The notes under the pieces are model-generated. The model was given only the letters and a program-made list of their open reading frames with translations. It had not been told where the DNA came from and searched no databases. The position numbers were made by a program, and so were the translations under genes. A stretch of 64,000 nt of DNA, taken from assembly GCF_042932805.1 (NCBI RefSeq), contig NZ_CP170633.1, forward strand, positions 1,302,001 through 1,366,000, read 5' to 3'. Source of the stretch: Ascidiaceihabitans sp029251465 (GTDB lineage Bacteria > Pseudomonadota > Alphaproteobacteria > Rhodobacterales > Rhodobacteraceae). Positions 1-8,545 of the stretch are shown here, piece by piece. Position 1 is the stretch's first letter. Each line of letters begins with the position of its first letter.

Positions 1-1
1 A

Positions 2-487
2 TTTGCATCGCTGCGCACAGGGCGCGGTTCTGCGTCGATGTTGGAACCGATCATGGTCGAGGCCTATGGCCAGCGCACCCCGATCAACCAGGTCGGAACG
101 GTCAACGTACCTGAGCCACGCATGGTCACGATCAACGTCTGGGACAAATCGATGGTCCAAGCCGTCGAAAAAGCGATCCGCGAAAGCGGGCTGGGGATCA
201 ATCCGCAGTTGAACGGCACAATCATCATGCTGCCGATCCCCGAGCTGAACGAAGAGCGCCGTCGCGATCTGACCAAAGTTGCCGGACAGTATTCCGAAAG
301 TGCACGGATTTCCGTGCGCAACATTCGCCGTGATGGCATGGACCAGATCAAAAAAGCCAAGAACGATGGCATGTCCGAGGATGACCAGAAAATCTGGGAA
401 ACCGAAATGCAGGACATGACCAACAAATACATCAAACTGGTTGATGAGATGCTTGAGACCAAACAAGCAGAGATTATGCAGGTTTAA
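2..487 (+). CDS. frr: Ribosome recycling factor, 5' truncated by window edge
   Basis: The reading frame is open from base 2 to the TAA at 485-487 and gives 161 residues. RRF is normally about 185 residues, so roughly the first 25 are outside the window. The visible part holds the end of helix 1, the second domain around NQVGTVNVPEPRMVTINVWD, and the long C-terminal helices (VAGQYSESARISVRNIRRDG, then an Asp/Lys/Glu-rich helix), all typical of RRF. RRF acts with EF-G to split post-termination ribosomes in the cytoplasm. It is followed 20 bp later by uppS; the frr-uppS-cdsA-dxr order is common in alphaproteobacteria. Confidence 0.97.
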   Translation, partial: FASLRTGRGSASMLEPIMVEAYGQRTPINQVGTVNVPEPRMVTINVWDKSMVQAVEKAIRESGLGINPQLNGTIIMLPIPELNEERRRDLTKVAGQYSESARISVRNIRRDGMDQIKKAKNDGMSEDDQKIWETEMQDMTNKYIKLVDEMLETKQAEIMQV

Positions 488-507
488 AAGCGGCCGATTG
501 CGCGTGA

Positions 508-1305
508 ATGACACCTGATTTGGTGAAACACACTCAGAACAACGAGGATATCGCCATCGCTGATCGAGCAGAACAAACCGTTGAACAGGCCGCAGCCCAA
601 GATCATGGACCGCGCCACGTGGCGATCATTATGGATGGCAACGGGCGGTGGGCGACACAGCGCGGGCGTCCGCGTCTGTTTGGGCACCACGCCGGTGCAA
701 AACGCGTGCGCGAAATCGTCGAAAGCTGCCCTGACGTCGGGGTGAAATACCTCACGATCTTTGCATTCTCGACGGAAAACTGGAAACGCACGCAGGTCGA
801 AGTGGCAGGACTAATGAGCCTGTTTCGCCGCTACATCACCAAAGAGGCCCGCGCGTTGGACGGGTTTGGCGCGCGCGTGCGGTTCATCGGGGATCGGGTG
901 CGTCTGGATGCTAAACTGATCAAACTGATGGACGATCTTGAGGACATGACCGCCCACAACACCTCGATCAACCTGACAATTGCGTTGAATTACGGTGGCC
1001 GCGACGAGGTGGCCCGCGCTACAAAACGTCTGGCTGAAGAGGTCGCAGCGGGCCGTCTGAGCCCCGAAGATGTAGATGAAGAAACCCTGCCAAAGTATTT
1101 GGATACTTACGTTTTACCTGATCCGGACCTCGTGATCCGCACCAGTGGCGAAGCCCGCATTTCGAATTTCCTGCTGTGGCAGTCGGCCTACGCAGAATAC
1201 GAATTCATTGAAACGCTCTGGCCTGATTTCTCGAAAGAGGAATTTGCGAAGCTATGTGCCTCGTATGGCGGACGCGAGCGTCGGTTTGGGGCGGTGAAAA
1301 CATGA
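508..1305 (+). CDS. uppS: Undecaprenyl diphosphate synthase (cis-prenyltransferase)
   Basis: 265 residues. The cis-prenyltransferase signature HVAIIMDGNGRWA lies at residues 37-49, with the metal-binding Asp at 43. The C-terminal signature RTSGEARISNFLLWQ is also present. The enzyme condenses eight isopentenyl diphosphates onto farnesyl diphosphate to make the C55 lipid carrier for peptidoglycan and O-antigen. The start used here gives an N-terminal extension about 17 residues longer than in E. coli, and no strong Shine-Dalgarno is visible, so a later start is possible. The stop overlaps the cdsA start (ATGA), which indicates translational coupling. Confidence 0.96.
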   Translation: MTPDLVKHTQNNEDIAIADRAEQTVEQAAAQDHGPRHVAIIMDGNGRWATQRGRPRLFGHHAGAKRVREIVESCPDVGVKYLTIFAFSTENWKRTQVEVAGLMSLFRRYITKEARALDGFGARVRFIGDRVRLDAKLIKLMDDLEDMTAHNTSINLTIALNYGGRDEVARATKRLAEEVAAGRLSPEDVDEETLPKYLDTYVLPDPDLVIRTSGEARISNFLLWQSAYAEYEFIETLWPDFSKEEFAKLCASYGGRERRFGAVKT

Positions 1306-2093
1306 GCGGAAATCTCAAATGGGCCGATCTTGCCATTCGCCTCAGCTCGGCCCTTGCGATGGTATTGGTCGGAATTTGGGGCGTTTGGATGGGGTCCCAC
1401 GCGTTCCACGTCCTGGTCTCGTTGATTTGCGGTTTGATGATCTGGGAATTGGTGCGCATGATTGCACCGCGCAACGCGCCATTGGCCCTGCAACTGGGCA
1501 CCCTTAGCGGCGTCGCCTTGATCATCGCGATCTATTTACCGTCCGGGTTTTCCTTTCCGTTGCTAATGGCACCAGCCTTTGTCGGCTTTGGCCAACTGAA
1601 CAAGCACCGCGTTATTTTTATGATCTTTGCGGTGATGGTTTTGCTGGCGGGCTTTGGCATGATGTCGGTGCGCGATGATCTGGGGCTTGGCTGGATGATG
1701 TGGCTGATCTGCGTCGTCGTGGCCACAGACGTGCTGGGCTATTTCGCAGGGCGTTTGATCGGCGGGCCGAAATTCTGGCCGGCAGTCAGCCCGAAAAAGA
1801 CATGGGCGGGCACTGGTTTTGGCTGGATCGGGGCGGCACTGGTCGGCTGGGGTTTTGCACTGAACTCCGGTGCCACATTCGAATTGATTGGCATTTCGAT
1901 CGCAATCTCAATGGCGTCGCAAATGGGCGACATCGCCGAAAGCGCAATCAAACGGATGATGGACGTCAAGGATTCCAGCGCATTGATCCCGGGTCACGGC
2001 GGCGTTTTGGACCGCTTTGACGGGATGTTGGGCGCGTCCGTGTTCTTGTTGATCGTGGGGCAAATCATCGGCTTTCCCCCTGGGCTCGCATGA
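1302..2093 (+). CDS. cdsA: Phosphatidate cytidylyltransferase
   Basis: 263 residues from the ATG that overlaps the uppS stop. An in-frame ATG at 1254 lies inside uppS and would add 16 residues unlike the family. The protein is almost entirely hydrophobic, with about seven membrane spans. The family signature is visible near residues 216-242, with KRMMDVKDSS followed by PGHGGVLDRFDG. It makes CDP-diacylglycerol from phosphatidate and CTP at the inner membrane, the branch point for all phospholipids. Its stop overlaps the dxr start by 4 bp. Confidence 0.95.
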   Translation: MSGNLKWADLAIRLSSALAMVLVGIWGVWMGSHAFHVLVSLICGLMIWELVRMIAPRNAPLALQLGTLSGVALIIAIYLPSGFSFPLLMAPAFVGFGQLNKHRVIFMIFAVMVLLAGFGMMSVRDDLGLGWMMWLICVVVATDVLGYFAGRLIGGPKFWPAVSPKKTWAGTGFGWIGAALVGWGFALNSGATFELIGISIAISMASQMGDIAESAIKRMMDVKDSSALIPGHGGVLDRFDGMLGASVFLLIVGQIIGFPPGLA

Positions 2094-3283
2094 CAAAACG
2101 GCGGGTTAGTATACTTGGGGCCACGGGCTCGATCGGACAAAATACCATTGATTTGATCGCACGCGATCCGGATCACTACGACGTGGTGGCCCTGACCGGC
2201 GCGCGCAATATTGGGCAGCTTGCGCGTGACGCGATCAAGCTGAACGCAGATATCGCAGTGACGGCCCACGATGATTTGCTGGATGATTTGCGTGCTGCAT
2301 TGGCGGGCAGTGGGGTTCAGGCGGCCGCGGGGCAGGCGGCCTTGGACGAGGCCGCAGCGCGCCCTGCCGATTGGGTCATGTCAGCGATTGTCGGGGCTGC
2401 GGGTTTGGCCCCGGGCATGGCCGCCTTGGCGCAAGGCGCAACTTTGGCGCTGGCCAACAAGGAATCGCTGGTGTGTGCCGGTGCGTTGATCAAGGCGACG
2501 GCGGCGACACACGGCGCGCGCATCCTGCCAGTGGACAGCGAACATTCCGCCGTTTTCCAAGCTTTGATCGGTGAAAACATCGCAGCGGTCGAGCGGATCA
2601 TTATCACCGCCAGCGGTGGTGCATTTCGCGACTGGCCGATTGCGGATCTGGCGAATGCGTCACTGGCGCAGGCGTCCTCGCATCCCAACTGGGACATGGG
2701 CCAACGGATCACGATTGATTCTGCGTCGATGTTCAACAAGGCCATGGAACTGATTGAAACCCGTGAGTTTTTTGAGGTCTCTCCATCCCAAATCGAAACT
2801 GTCGTGCATCCGGAATCGATGATTCACGCATTGGTCGGGTTCAACGATGGTGCCTTGATGGCGCATGTTGGCCCGCCGGATATGCGCCACGCAATTGGCT
2901 TTGCGCTGCACTGGCCGACGCGCAAAACCTTGCCGGTTGCGCGTCTGGATCTGGTGCAAATCGGCGCGCTGACGTTTCGTGCCCCTGATGAAACCCGCTG
3001 GCCTGCTTTGCGCCTTGCACGCGAGGTGATGGAACGTGGCGGCATGGCAGGGGCGGTGTTCAACGCGGCCAAAGAAATCGCGCTGGATGGTTTCATTGGC
3101 GGTCACATTCAGTTTACCCAGATGGCCGATATCGTGGCGGTTGTGTTGGACACTGCCAATCGCGATGGTGGTGCGCTGAATGCCAGCCACATTGATGCCA
3201 CGATGACACTTGATAATGTGCGCGAGGTGAACCATCTCGCACGCAAGGCCGCCCAAGCGGCAATAAAAAACAGAGCAGGATAA
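2090..3283 (+). CDS. dxr: 1-deoxy-D-xylulose 5-phosphate reductoisomerase
   Basis: 397 residues, the usual length. An NADPH-binding GATGSIG motif lies at residues 10-16. The metal and substrate motifs LPVDSEHSAVFQ, ITIDSASMFNKAMELIE and HPESMIHALV are intact. It converts DXP to 2-C-methyl-D-erythritol 4-phosphate, the committed step of the MEP isoprenoid pathway. ispD and ispF of the same pathway are about 46 kb further on. The start ATG overlaps the cdsA stop. Placement next to uppS couples isoprenoid supply to the polyprenyl carrier. Confidence 0.97.
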   Translation: MTKRRVSILGATGSIGQNTIDLIARDPDHYDVVALTGARNIGQLARDAIKLNADIAVTAHDDLLDDLRAALAGSGVQAAAGQAALDEAAARPADWVMSAIVGAAGLAPGMAALAQGATLALANKESLVCAGALIKATAATHGARILPVDSEHSAVFQALIGENIAAVERIIITASGGAFRDWPIADLANASLAQASSHPNWDMGQRITIDSASMFNKAMELIETREFFEVSPSQIETVVHPESMIHALVGFNDGALMAHVGPPDMRHAIGFALHWPTRKTLPVARLDLVQIGALTFRAPDETRWPALRLAREVMERGGMAGAVFNAAKEIALDGFIGGHIQFTQMADIVAVVLDTANRDGGALNASHIDATMTLDNVREVNHLARKAAQAAIKNRAG

Positions 3284-3288
3284 AAACG

Positions 3289-4638
3289 TTGGATATCGGA
3301 ACACTGGTTGGTCAGTTTGGTGGATTTTTCTGGGTGATCCTCGCCTTTATTGTGGCGCTCAGCGTGATCGTCGCGATCCATGAATATGGTCACTACATTG
3401 TGGGCCGTTGGTCGGGCATTCATGCGGATGTGTTTAGCATCGGCTTTGGCCCCGTCATCTGGAGCCGTAAGGACAAGCGCGGCACCCAGTGGCAAATCGC
3501 GCTGCTGCCTTTGGGCGGCTACGTGAAATTCGCCGGCGACGCCAACGCGGCCTCTGGCAAAGACGAAGAGGCGATGGAAGAGGTTGCAGCAGATCCAGAA
3601 GCATTGCGCAAAACCATGCACGGCGCGCCACTTTGGGCCCGTGCATTGACCGTGGCGGCCGGGCCTGTGTTCAACTTTGCATTCTCGGCAATCCTGTTTT
3701 TTGGCGTGGTGATGTGGTCGGGCACGCCCAGCGACCCCCTGACTGTATCCAAACTGCGCTCATTGCCTGATGTGCAAAGCGGCTTGCAACCTGGCGACCG
3801 TATTTTGCGGATCGAGGGCCAAGAGGTGCCCAGTTTTATCGGAAATGACGTTTTGAAATTCGCCAACGCTTTGCCACGGCAGGCGGAATTGGCCTACGAG
3901 GTCGAGCGTGACGGCGAAACTGTCAGTACTGTTGGCCCGTTTCTGGCACCGGCGCGTGTCGGCGGTGTGACGCCGCGCAGTGCGGCGCAAGTGGCTGGCC
4001 TGAAAGAGGGCGACGTGATCACCCACGTGGACGGCACGCGCATTTACGCGTTTGGCGATCTGGCGCGCGTGGTCGAATCCTCGGACGGTCGCGGCATCCC
4101 GCTGATCGTTTGGAGCGATGGCGTATCGCGCGACATTACCTTGACCCCGAAACGTGTGGATGAACCGCAGGACGAGGGCGGTTTCGTCACGTATTGGCGC
4201 ATCGGTGTGGCGTCAAGCATGGCGTTCGAACCTGCCTACGAAAGTGTCGGCGTCTGGGATGCCTTAAGTGGCAGCGTGTCGCAAGTGGGGCGGATCATCA
4301 CCGGGTCGATCACCGGATTGGGGTCTATGATCGCCGGGCAAATCAGCACCTGCAATCTGTCTGGCCCAATCGGCATTGCGCAAACATCGGGCGCGATGGC
4401 AAGCCAAGGCGTCGACAGCTTTATCTGGTTCATTGCGGTGCTGAGCACAGCGGTGGGACTGCTAAACCTGTTCCCGATCCCAGCATTGGATGGCGGTCAT
4501 CTGGTGTTTTACGCCTTTGAATCTGTCACCGGACGCCCGCCAAGCGATCGCGCGCTGCGCATTTTGATGACGATCGGTCTGACCTTGGTGTTGGGGCTGA
4601 TGATGTTTTCGTTGTTCAACGATATATTCTGTCCGTAA
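3289..4638 (+). CDS. rseP: RIP metalloprotease RseP (site-2 protease)
   Basis: 449 residues from a TTG start at 3289, preceded by AGGA about 9 bp upstream; no ATG lies closer to the conserved N-terminus. Zinc-binding HEYGH is at residues 31-35 inside the first membrane span. PDZ-like sequence occupies roughly residues 120-290, and the second active-site motif LDGGH is at 400-404 in a C-terminal span. RseP cleaves anti-sigma factors and remnant signal peptides within the inner membrane. Its position before bamA is the standard envelope-stress and outer-membrane assembly arrangement. Confidence 0.95.
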   Translation: MDIGTLVGQFGGFFWVILAFIVALSVIVAIHEYGHYIVGRWSGIHADVFSIGFGPVIWSRKDKRGTQWQIALLPLGGYVKFAGDANAASGKDEEAMEEVAADPEALRKTMHGAPLWARALTVAAGPVFNFAFSAILFFGVVMWSGTPSDPLTVSKLRSLPDVQSGLQPGDRILRIEGQEVPSFIGNDVLKFANALPRQAELAYEVERDGETVSTVGPFLAPARVGGVTPRSAAQVAGLKEGDVITHVDGTRIYAFGDLARVVESSDGRGIPLIVWSDGVSRDITLTPKRVDEPQDEGGFVTYWRIGVASSMAFEPAYESVGVWDALSGSVSQVGRIITGSITGLGSMIAGQISTCNLSGPIGIAQTSGAMASQGVDSFIWFIAVLSTAVGLLNLFPIPALDGGHLVFYAFESVTGRPPSDRALRILMTIGLTLVLGLMMFSLFNDIFCP

Positions 4639-4676
4639 CGGGCGTTGCGCATCAGGGCGGGCCACATATTGGCCTG

Positions 4677-4716
4677 CCCAATTGCTGCCACATTTGGTCC
4701 CAATTGCCACCACATT
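4677..4716. repeat. Tandem 18-bp direct repeat upstream of a small ORF
   Basis: CCCAATTGCTGCCACATT at 4677-4694 is repeated as CCCAATTGCCACCACATT at 4699-4716, with 16 of 18 positions identical and a 22-bp period (two helical turns). It sits 38 bp before the start of the 41-residue ORF at 4754 and just after an rseP-distal hairpin at about 4655-4679. The geometry suggests a tandem protein-binding site. I do not recognise the regulator. Confidence 0.5.
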
Positions 4717-4753
4717 CGCGAGGTAGAGTTTTCTTAACAAAAGGAATTCGACC

Positions 4754-4879
4754 ATGCAGACGCTTCAATCCAGCTACCGCGGCCTAAGCCTACTCCTAGA
4801 CTTGAACTGGGATCGCGCCTTGTATTTGGGCACGCTGACAGCCGGCCTTTGCTTGGGCATTTGGATGAGCGGGCTTTAA
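4754..4879 (+). CDS. 41-residue hypothetical protein
   Basis: An ATG at 4754 is preceded by AAGGA with 8-bp spacing and reads 41 codons to TAA. The product begins MQTLQSSYRGLSLLLDLNWD, has a Leu/Gly-rich hydrophobic stretch over residues 25-41 (LYLGTLTAGLCLGIWMSG), and could be a single-span or membrane-associated peptide. I do not recognise the family. Evidence that it is real: a good ribosome-binding site, its own tandem-repeat upstream region (4677-4716) and a terminator-like hairpin behind it (4929-4950). It lies between rseP and bamA. Confidence 0.6.
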   Translation: MQTLQSSYRGLSLLLDLNWDRALYLGTLTAGLCLGIWMSGL

Positions 4880-4928
4880 TCCGCCGCCCACCAGCAGCGA
4901 TACCCACCACATGTTGTGAAAATTAAGT

Positions 4929-4960
4929 GCTCAGACCACCGTGTCTGGGCCTTTGTCGTT
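4929..4960 (+). terminator. Probable intrinsic terminator
   Basis: GCTCAGAC at 4929-4936 pairs with GTCTGGGC at 4943-4950 (one G-T wobble, 6-nt loop), followed by CTTTGTCGTTTT. The stem is moderate and the U-tract interrupted. It would end the transcript of the 41-residue ORF just before the bamA promoter. Confidence 0.5.
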
Positions 4961-4989
4961 TTGACAAGCCTTTGTATTCTCGGTACTCA
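4961..4989 (+). promoter_or_regulatory. Probable sigma-70 promoter of bamA
   Basis: TTGACA at 4961-4966, a 17-bp spacer and TACTCA at 4984-4989 form a good vegetative promoter about 35 bp before the bamA start. The assignment rests on consensus match only. Confidence 0.5.
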
Positions 4990-5023
4990 GAAAGAAATAG
5001 ATGTCTGAAGGTGGGGGCAATCC

Positions 5024-7375
5024 ATGAGACTGGGGTTTTCGAAAATGCGTGCAGGCAAAAAAGTCGGATCAACGAGTGTGCAGACAATTGTACGCGCATT
5101 TGGCGTTTTTCTACTAATTTCAGCGGTTTGGGCGGTGCAATCGGCACCTGCTGTTGCGCAGAATTTCAAATTCAATCGCGTTGTCGTTGAAGGCAATGCG
5201 AGAATTGGCGATTCAGCGGTGATTTCTCAGTCGGGAATCGCACAGGGCCAAACGGTCAGCGCCGGCCAGCTAAATGACGCCTATCAACGTCTGCAAAACA
5301 GCGGATTGTTCGAAAGCGTTGAAATGGCGCCTGCCGGAAACACGTTGCGCATCACAGTTGTTGAATTTCCGACAATCAATCGCGTCAGCTTTGAGGGCAA
5401 CCGCCGCATCAAAGATGAAGCGATGTCGGCTTTGGTTACCTCTGCTGAACGCCGCGTTTTCAACCCCTCCGTTGTCGAAGCGGACGCCGCGGCCATCGCC
5501 GAAGCCTACACAAACGACGGCCGTTTGGCGGCACGTGTCACCCCGCGCATCATCAAACGGTCCAACAACCGGGTTGATGTGGTGTTCGAGATTTTCGAAG
5601 GTGACGTTGTCGAAATCGAACGCCTGAGCTTTGTGGGCAACCGTATTTATTCTGACAATCGTTTGCGCCGTGTTCTGGATACCAAACAAGCCGGTCTGTT
5701 CCGCGCGTTGGTGCGCAAAGACACGTTTGTTGAGGATCGCATCGAATTCGACAAGCAAATCCTACAAGATTTTTACTTGTCGCGTGGCTACATCGATTTC
5801 CGCACTAATTCTGTGAACGCACAATTGGCGCAAGAACGTGATGGCTATTTCCTCGCCTTCAATATCCAAGAGGGCCAGCAATTCAAATTTGGCGAAATCA
5901 CCACTGTTTCCAACATCAATTCAGTGGATTCAGATGACTACCAAGACGTCATTCGTGTCCGCCCCGGTGTCGTTTATTCGCCTACCTTGGTGGAGCAAGA
6001 GATCGCCCGCATGGAGCGTTTAGCCGTCAAGCAAGGTGTTGATTTTCTGCGGGTCGAACCGCGTATCAAACGCAATGACCGCGATCTGACGCTGGATGTC
6101 GAATTCGTTCTGTCACGCGGTCCACGCGAATTTGTGGAACGCATCGACATCGAAGGCAACACGACGACACTGGATCAAGTGATCCGCCGTCAATTCGACT
6201 CCGTCGAAGGTGACCCGTTGAACCCGCGCGAAATTCGCGAAGCCGCGGAACGCATTCGCGCATTGGATTTCTTTTCATCCTCGCAAGTGAATGCCCGAGA
6301 AGGCTCTGCGCCGGATCAGGTCATTGTTGATGTTGATGTTGTCGAACAACCGACCGGGGCGCTCAGTTTTGGTGGATCATTTTCAGCAACTGACGGGTTT
6401 GGTCTTGCGATCAGTTTTGTGGAAAAGAACTTTGTGGGTCGGGGCCAACAACTTAGCCTTGATTTTTCAACGGCAGAAGAATCCGAGAGCTACGGATTCC
6501 GGTTCGCAGAGCCTGCATTCTTGGGCCGGAATGTAGAGTTTGCAATCGCGCTGAGCTATAGCGAAACAGACAGCGATTACGCTACGTATGACACAGAGCA
6601 GATATTCTTTCGGCCAAGCCTGTCGTTCCCGATTGCTGAAAATGCCCGTTTGCAACTGCGCTACACTGCAGAGCGCATTGATGTGCTCGAGCGTGACACG
6701 TCCGTTAACGGCACAATCATCGCGTCCGACATTGCAGCAGGTCCGCAAATATCGTCTGCCCTTGGCTACCAATACACCTATGACACACGCACCACCGGCA
6801 TTGATACGGATCGTGGATTTTTATTCCAGTTCGGCCAAGACTTTGCCGGCGTTGGCGGGGACAGCGAGTACATCAAAACCACGGCCAAAGCGATTGCGCA
6901 GCGCAAAATCTTTAACGAAGAGGTCACATTGCGTGCGACTTTGGAAGCCGGTGGATTGTCGTGGGTCAGCGGGACAAACCGTGCTGCGGATCGCTTTATT
7001 ATTTCCTCACAAACGTTCCGTGGGTTTGAGACAGGCGGTATTGGCCCGCGCGACGGTGTGAAAGGCGATGCATTGGGCGGCAACTTGTTTGTGGTGGCCC
7101 GTTTTGAAGCCGAATTCCCTCTGGGTTTACCTGAGGAATATGGCATCACAGGCGCGCTGTTTTACGACGTTGCCAACCTTTGGGACCTAAGCGACGTGAA
7201 CACAGGTGGCACGGCTGTAGATGGCGAGAGTGGCGCGTTCCGTCATGTCATCGGCTTTGGCATCCTTTGGGAAACGCCGGTTGGCCCACTGCGGTTCAAC
7301 TTTACCGAGGCCATCAAAAAAGAAGACTACGACATCGAGCAGACGTTTGATTTGACGCTGACCACCAAGTTCTGA
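5024..7375 (+). CDS. bamA: Outer membrane protein assembly factor BamA
   Basis: 783 residues with GGTGGGGG before the ATG. Residues 1-46 form a signal peptide ending in PAVAQ. Five POTRA repeats follow to about residue 370 (first one FKFNRVVVEGNARIGDSAVI). A 16-strand barrel then runs to a terminal Phe (LTTKF). The conserved loop-6 RGF motif is visible in QTFRGFETGGIGPRD. BamA inserts beta-barrel proteins into the outer membrane. An internal Met at residue 8 is an alternative start. The skp-like gene begins 6 bp after the stop. Confidence 0.96.
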   Translation: MRLGFSKMRAGKKVGSTSVQTIVRAFGVFLLISAVWAVQSAPAVAQNFKFNRVVVEGNARIGDSAVISQSGIAQGQTVSAGQLNDAYQRLQNSGLFESVEMAPAGNTLRITVVEFPTINRVSFEGNRRIKDEAMSALVTSAERRVFNPSVVEADAAAIAEAYTNDGRLAARVTPRIIKRSNNRVDVVFEIFEGDVVEIERLSFVGNRIYSDNRLRRVLDTKQAGLFRALVRKDTFVEDRIEFDKQILQDFYLSRGYIDFRTNSVNAQLAQERDGYFLAFNIQEGQQFKFGEITTVSNINSVDSDDYQDVIRVRPGVVYSPTLVEQEIARMERLAVKQGVDFLRVEPRIKRNDRDLTLDVEFVLSRGPREFVERIDIEGNTTTLDQVIRRQFDSVEGDPLNPREIREAAERIRALDFFSSSQVNAREGSAPDQVIVDVDVVEQPTGALSFGGSFSATDGFGLAISFVEKNFVGRGQQLSLDFSTAEESESYGFRFAEPAFLGRNVEFAIALSYSETDSDYATYDTEQIFFRPSLSFPIAENARLQLRYTAERIDVLERDTSVNGTIIASDIAAGPQISSALGYQYTYDTRTTGIDTDRGFLFQFGQDFAGVGGDSEYIKTTAKAIAQRKIFNEEVTLRATLEAGGLSWVSGTNRAADRFIISSQTFRGFETGGIGPRDGVKGDALGGNLFVVARFEAEFPLGLPEEYGITGALFYDVANLWDLSDVNTGGTAVDGESGAFRHVIGFGILWETPVGPLRFNFTEAIKKEDYDIEQTFDLTLTTKF

Positions 7376-7381
7376 TCCGCT

Positions 7382-7999
7382 ATGGGACAAACCCCGTTTA
7401 GCAAATCATGTTTGAAAATACTGATGGCCGCAGTGCTGTCATCGGTATTGAGCGGCGGATTTGTCATGACGCTTGTTTCAGCGGTGCAGGCTCAGTCAAC
7501 TGAAACGGTGCGCAGCCCGATTCTGGTTGTGGACAGCGAGCAGCTTTATGTTGGCAGCGCGTTCGGGAAACGTGTTGCGCGGGATCAAAGCCGGCTTAGC
7601 GCTGCTTTGGTCGCCGAGAACGTCGAGATCGAACAAGAACTGTCGGCACAAGAGCAGTCTTTGACAGAGCGACGCGCCACCACACCTGCGGCCGAGTTCA
7701 GAAAACTTGCCGATGAGTTTGATGCAAAGGTGCAAGCCACACGGTCCCGCCAGTTGGGAAAAACCCAAGCGTTGACGCAACTTTTGGAGCAGCAGCAAGT
7801 CGTCTTCCTTCAGTCTGCTGGTCCGGTGTTGGAAAACCTGATGCGCGACGCAGGGGCCGCAGTGCTTTTGGACCGTCGTAATGTGTTTTTTAGCGCGGAT
7901 GCCGTCGATGTCACAGGTGCCGCAATATTACGGATTGACGCAACCCTTGGCGAAGGTGCGCCGCTGGCGGCCCCAAAGAACGCGCCGCCAGTCGAGTGA
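7382..7999 (+). CDS. skp: OmpH/Skp-family periplasmic chaperone
   Basis: 205 residues. A long signal peptide covers residues 1 to about 38 (...LVSAVQAQS). The mature part opens with a beta strand (SPILVVDSEQLYVGSAFGKRV), continues with a charged coiled coil (residues about 70-140, Glu/Gln/Ala rich) and returns to strand-like sequence (AAVLLDRRNVFFSADAVDVT), the Skp layout. Skp holds unfolded barrel proteins in the periplasm for BamA. It is 6 bp downstream of bamA and surely in the same transcript. In many proteobacteria lpxD follows; here fabZ does. Confidence 0.88.
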   Translation: MGQTPFSKSCLKILMAAVLSSVLSGGFVMTLVSAVQAQSTETVRSPILVVDSEQLYVGSAFGKRVARDQSRLSAALVAENVEIEQELSAQEQSLTERRATTPAAEFRKLADEFDAKVQATRSRQLGKTQALTQLLEQQQVVFLQSAGPVLENLMRDAGAAVLLDRRNVFFSADAVDVTGAAILRIDATLGEGAPLAAPKNAPPVE

Positions 8000-8074
8000 T
8001 CACCTTGCCCACGATGGTTTGGCTTGCTAGGCAGTTATGAGTATTTAAAATCAAGACAAGGAAAGAGCAGGCCC

Positions 8075-8539
8075 ATGAGTTCCGAGCTTCTGAGCGCAGA
8101 CATCCATCTGATCCAGCGCATTCTGCCCCACCGCTATCCATTTCTTCTGGTTGATAAAGTTGTCGATATTGACGGCATTCATTCGGCGCGTGGCATCAAA
8201 AACGTCACCATGAACGAACCGCATTTTCAGGGCCATTTTCCTGGCAATCCGATTATGCCGGGTGTCACAATTGTCGAAGCAATGGCGCAAACGGCGGCTG
8301 TCATGGTGGGCACTGCGCTGAACATGTCTGACAAGGAATTGCTGGTCTATTTCATGGCAATCGATGGCTGCAAATTCCGCCGCATGGTTATTCCGGGCGA
8401 TGTTCTTGAGCTAAAGATGAAAACCATTCGTGGTAAGCCCGGCGGCAAGGTTTGGAAGTTTTCGGGCGTGGCCGAGGTCGCAGGCGAATTGGCGTGCGAG
8501 GCGCAATTCACCGCGATGATCGACCTACCTAAGGAGTAA
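8075..8539 (+). CDS. fabZ: 3-hydroxyacyl-[acyl-carrier-protein] dehydratase FabZ
   Basis: 154 residues from the ATG at 8075, preceded by AAGGAAAGAGCAGG. An upstream in-frame ATG at 8024 would add 17 residues absent from the family. The hot-dog active site is intact: His54 in HFQGHFPGNPIMPG and Glu68 in VEAMAQ. The enzyme dehydrates beta-hydroxyacyl-ACP in fatty acid elongation and shares its hydroxyacyl-ACP pool with LpxA, encoded next. Its last bases carry the AAGGAG ribosome-binding site of lpxA. Confidence 0.97.
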   Translation: MSSELLSADIHLIQRILPHRYPFLLVDKVVDIDGIHSARGIKNVTMNEPHFQGHFPGNPIMPGVTIVEAMAQTAAVMVGTALNMSDKELLVYFMAIDGCKFRRMVIPGDVLELKMKTIRGKPGGKVWKFSGVAEVAGELACEAQFTAMIDLPKE

Positions 8540-8545
8540 GAGCGC

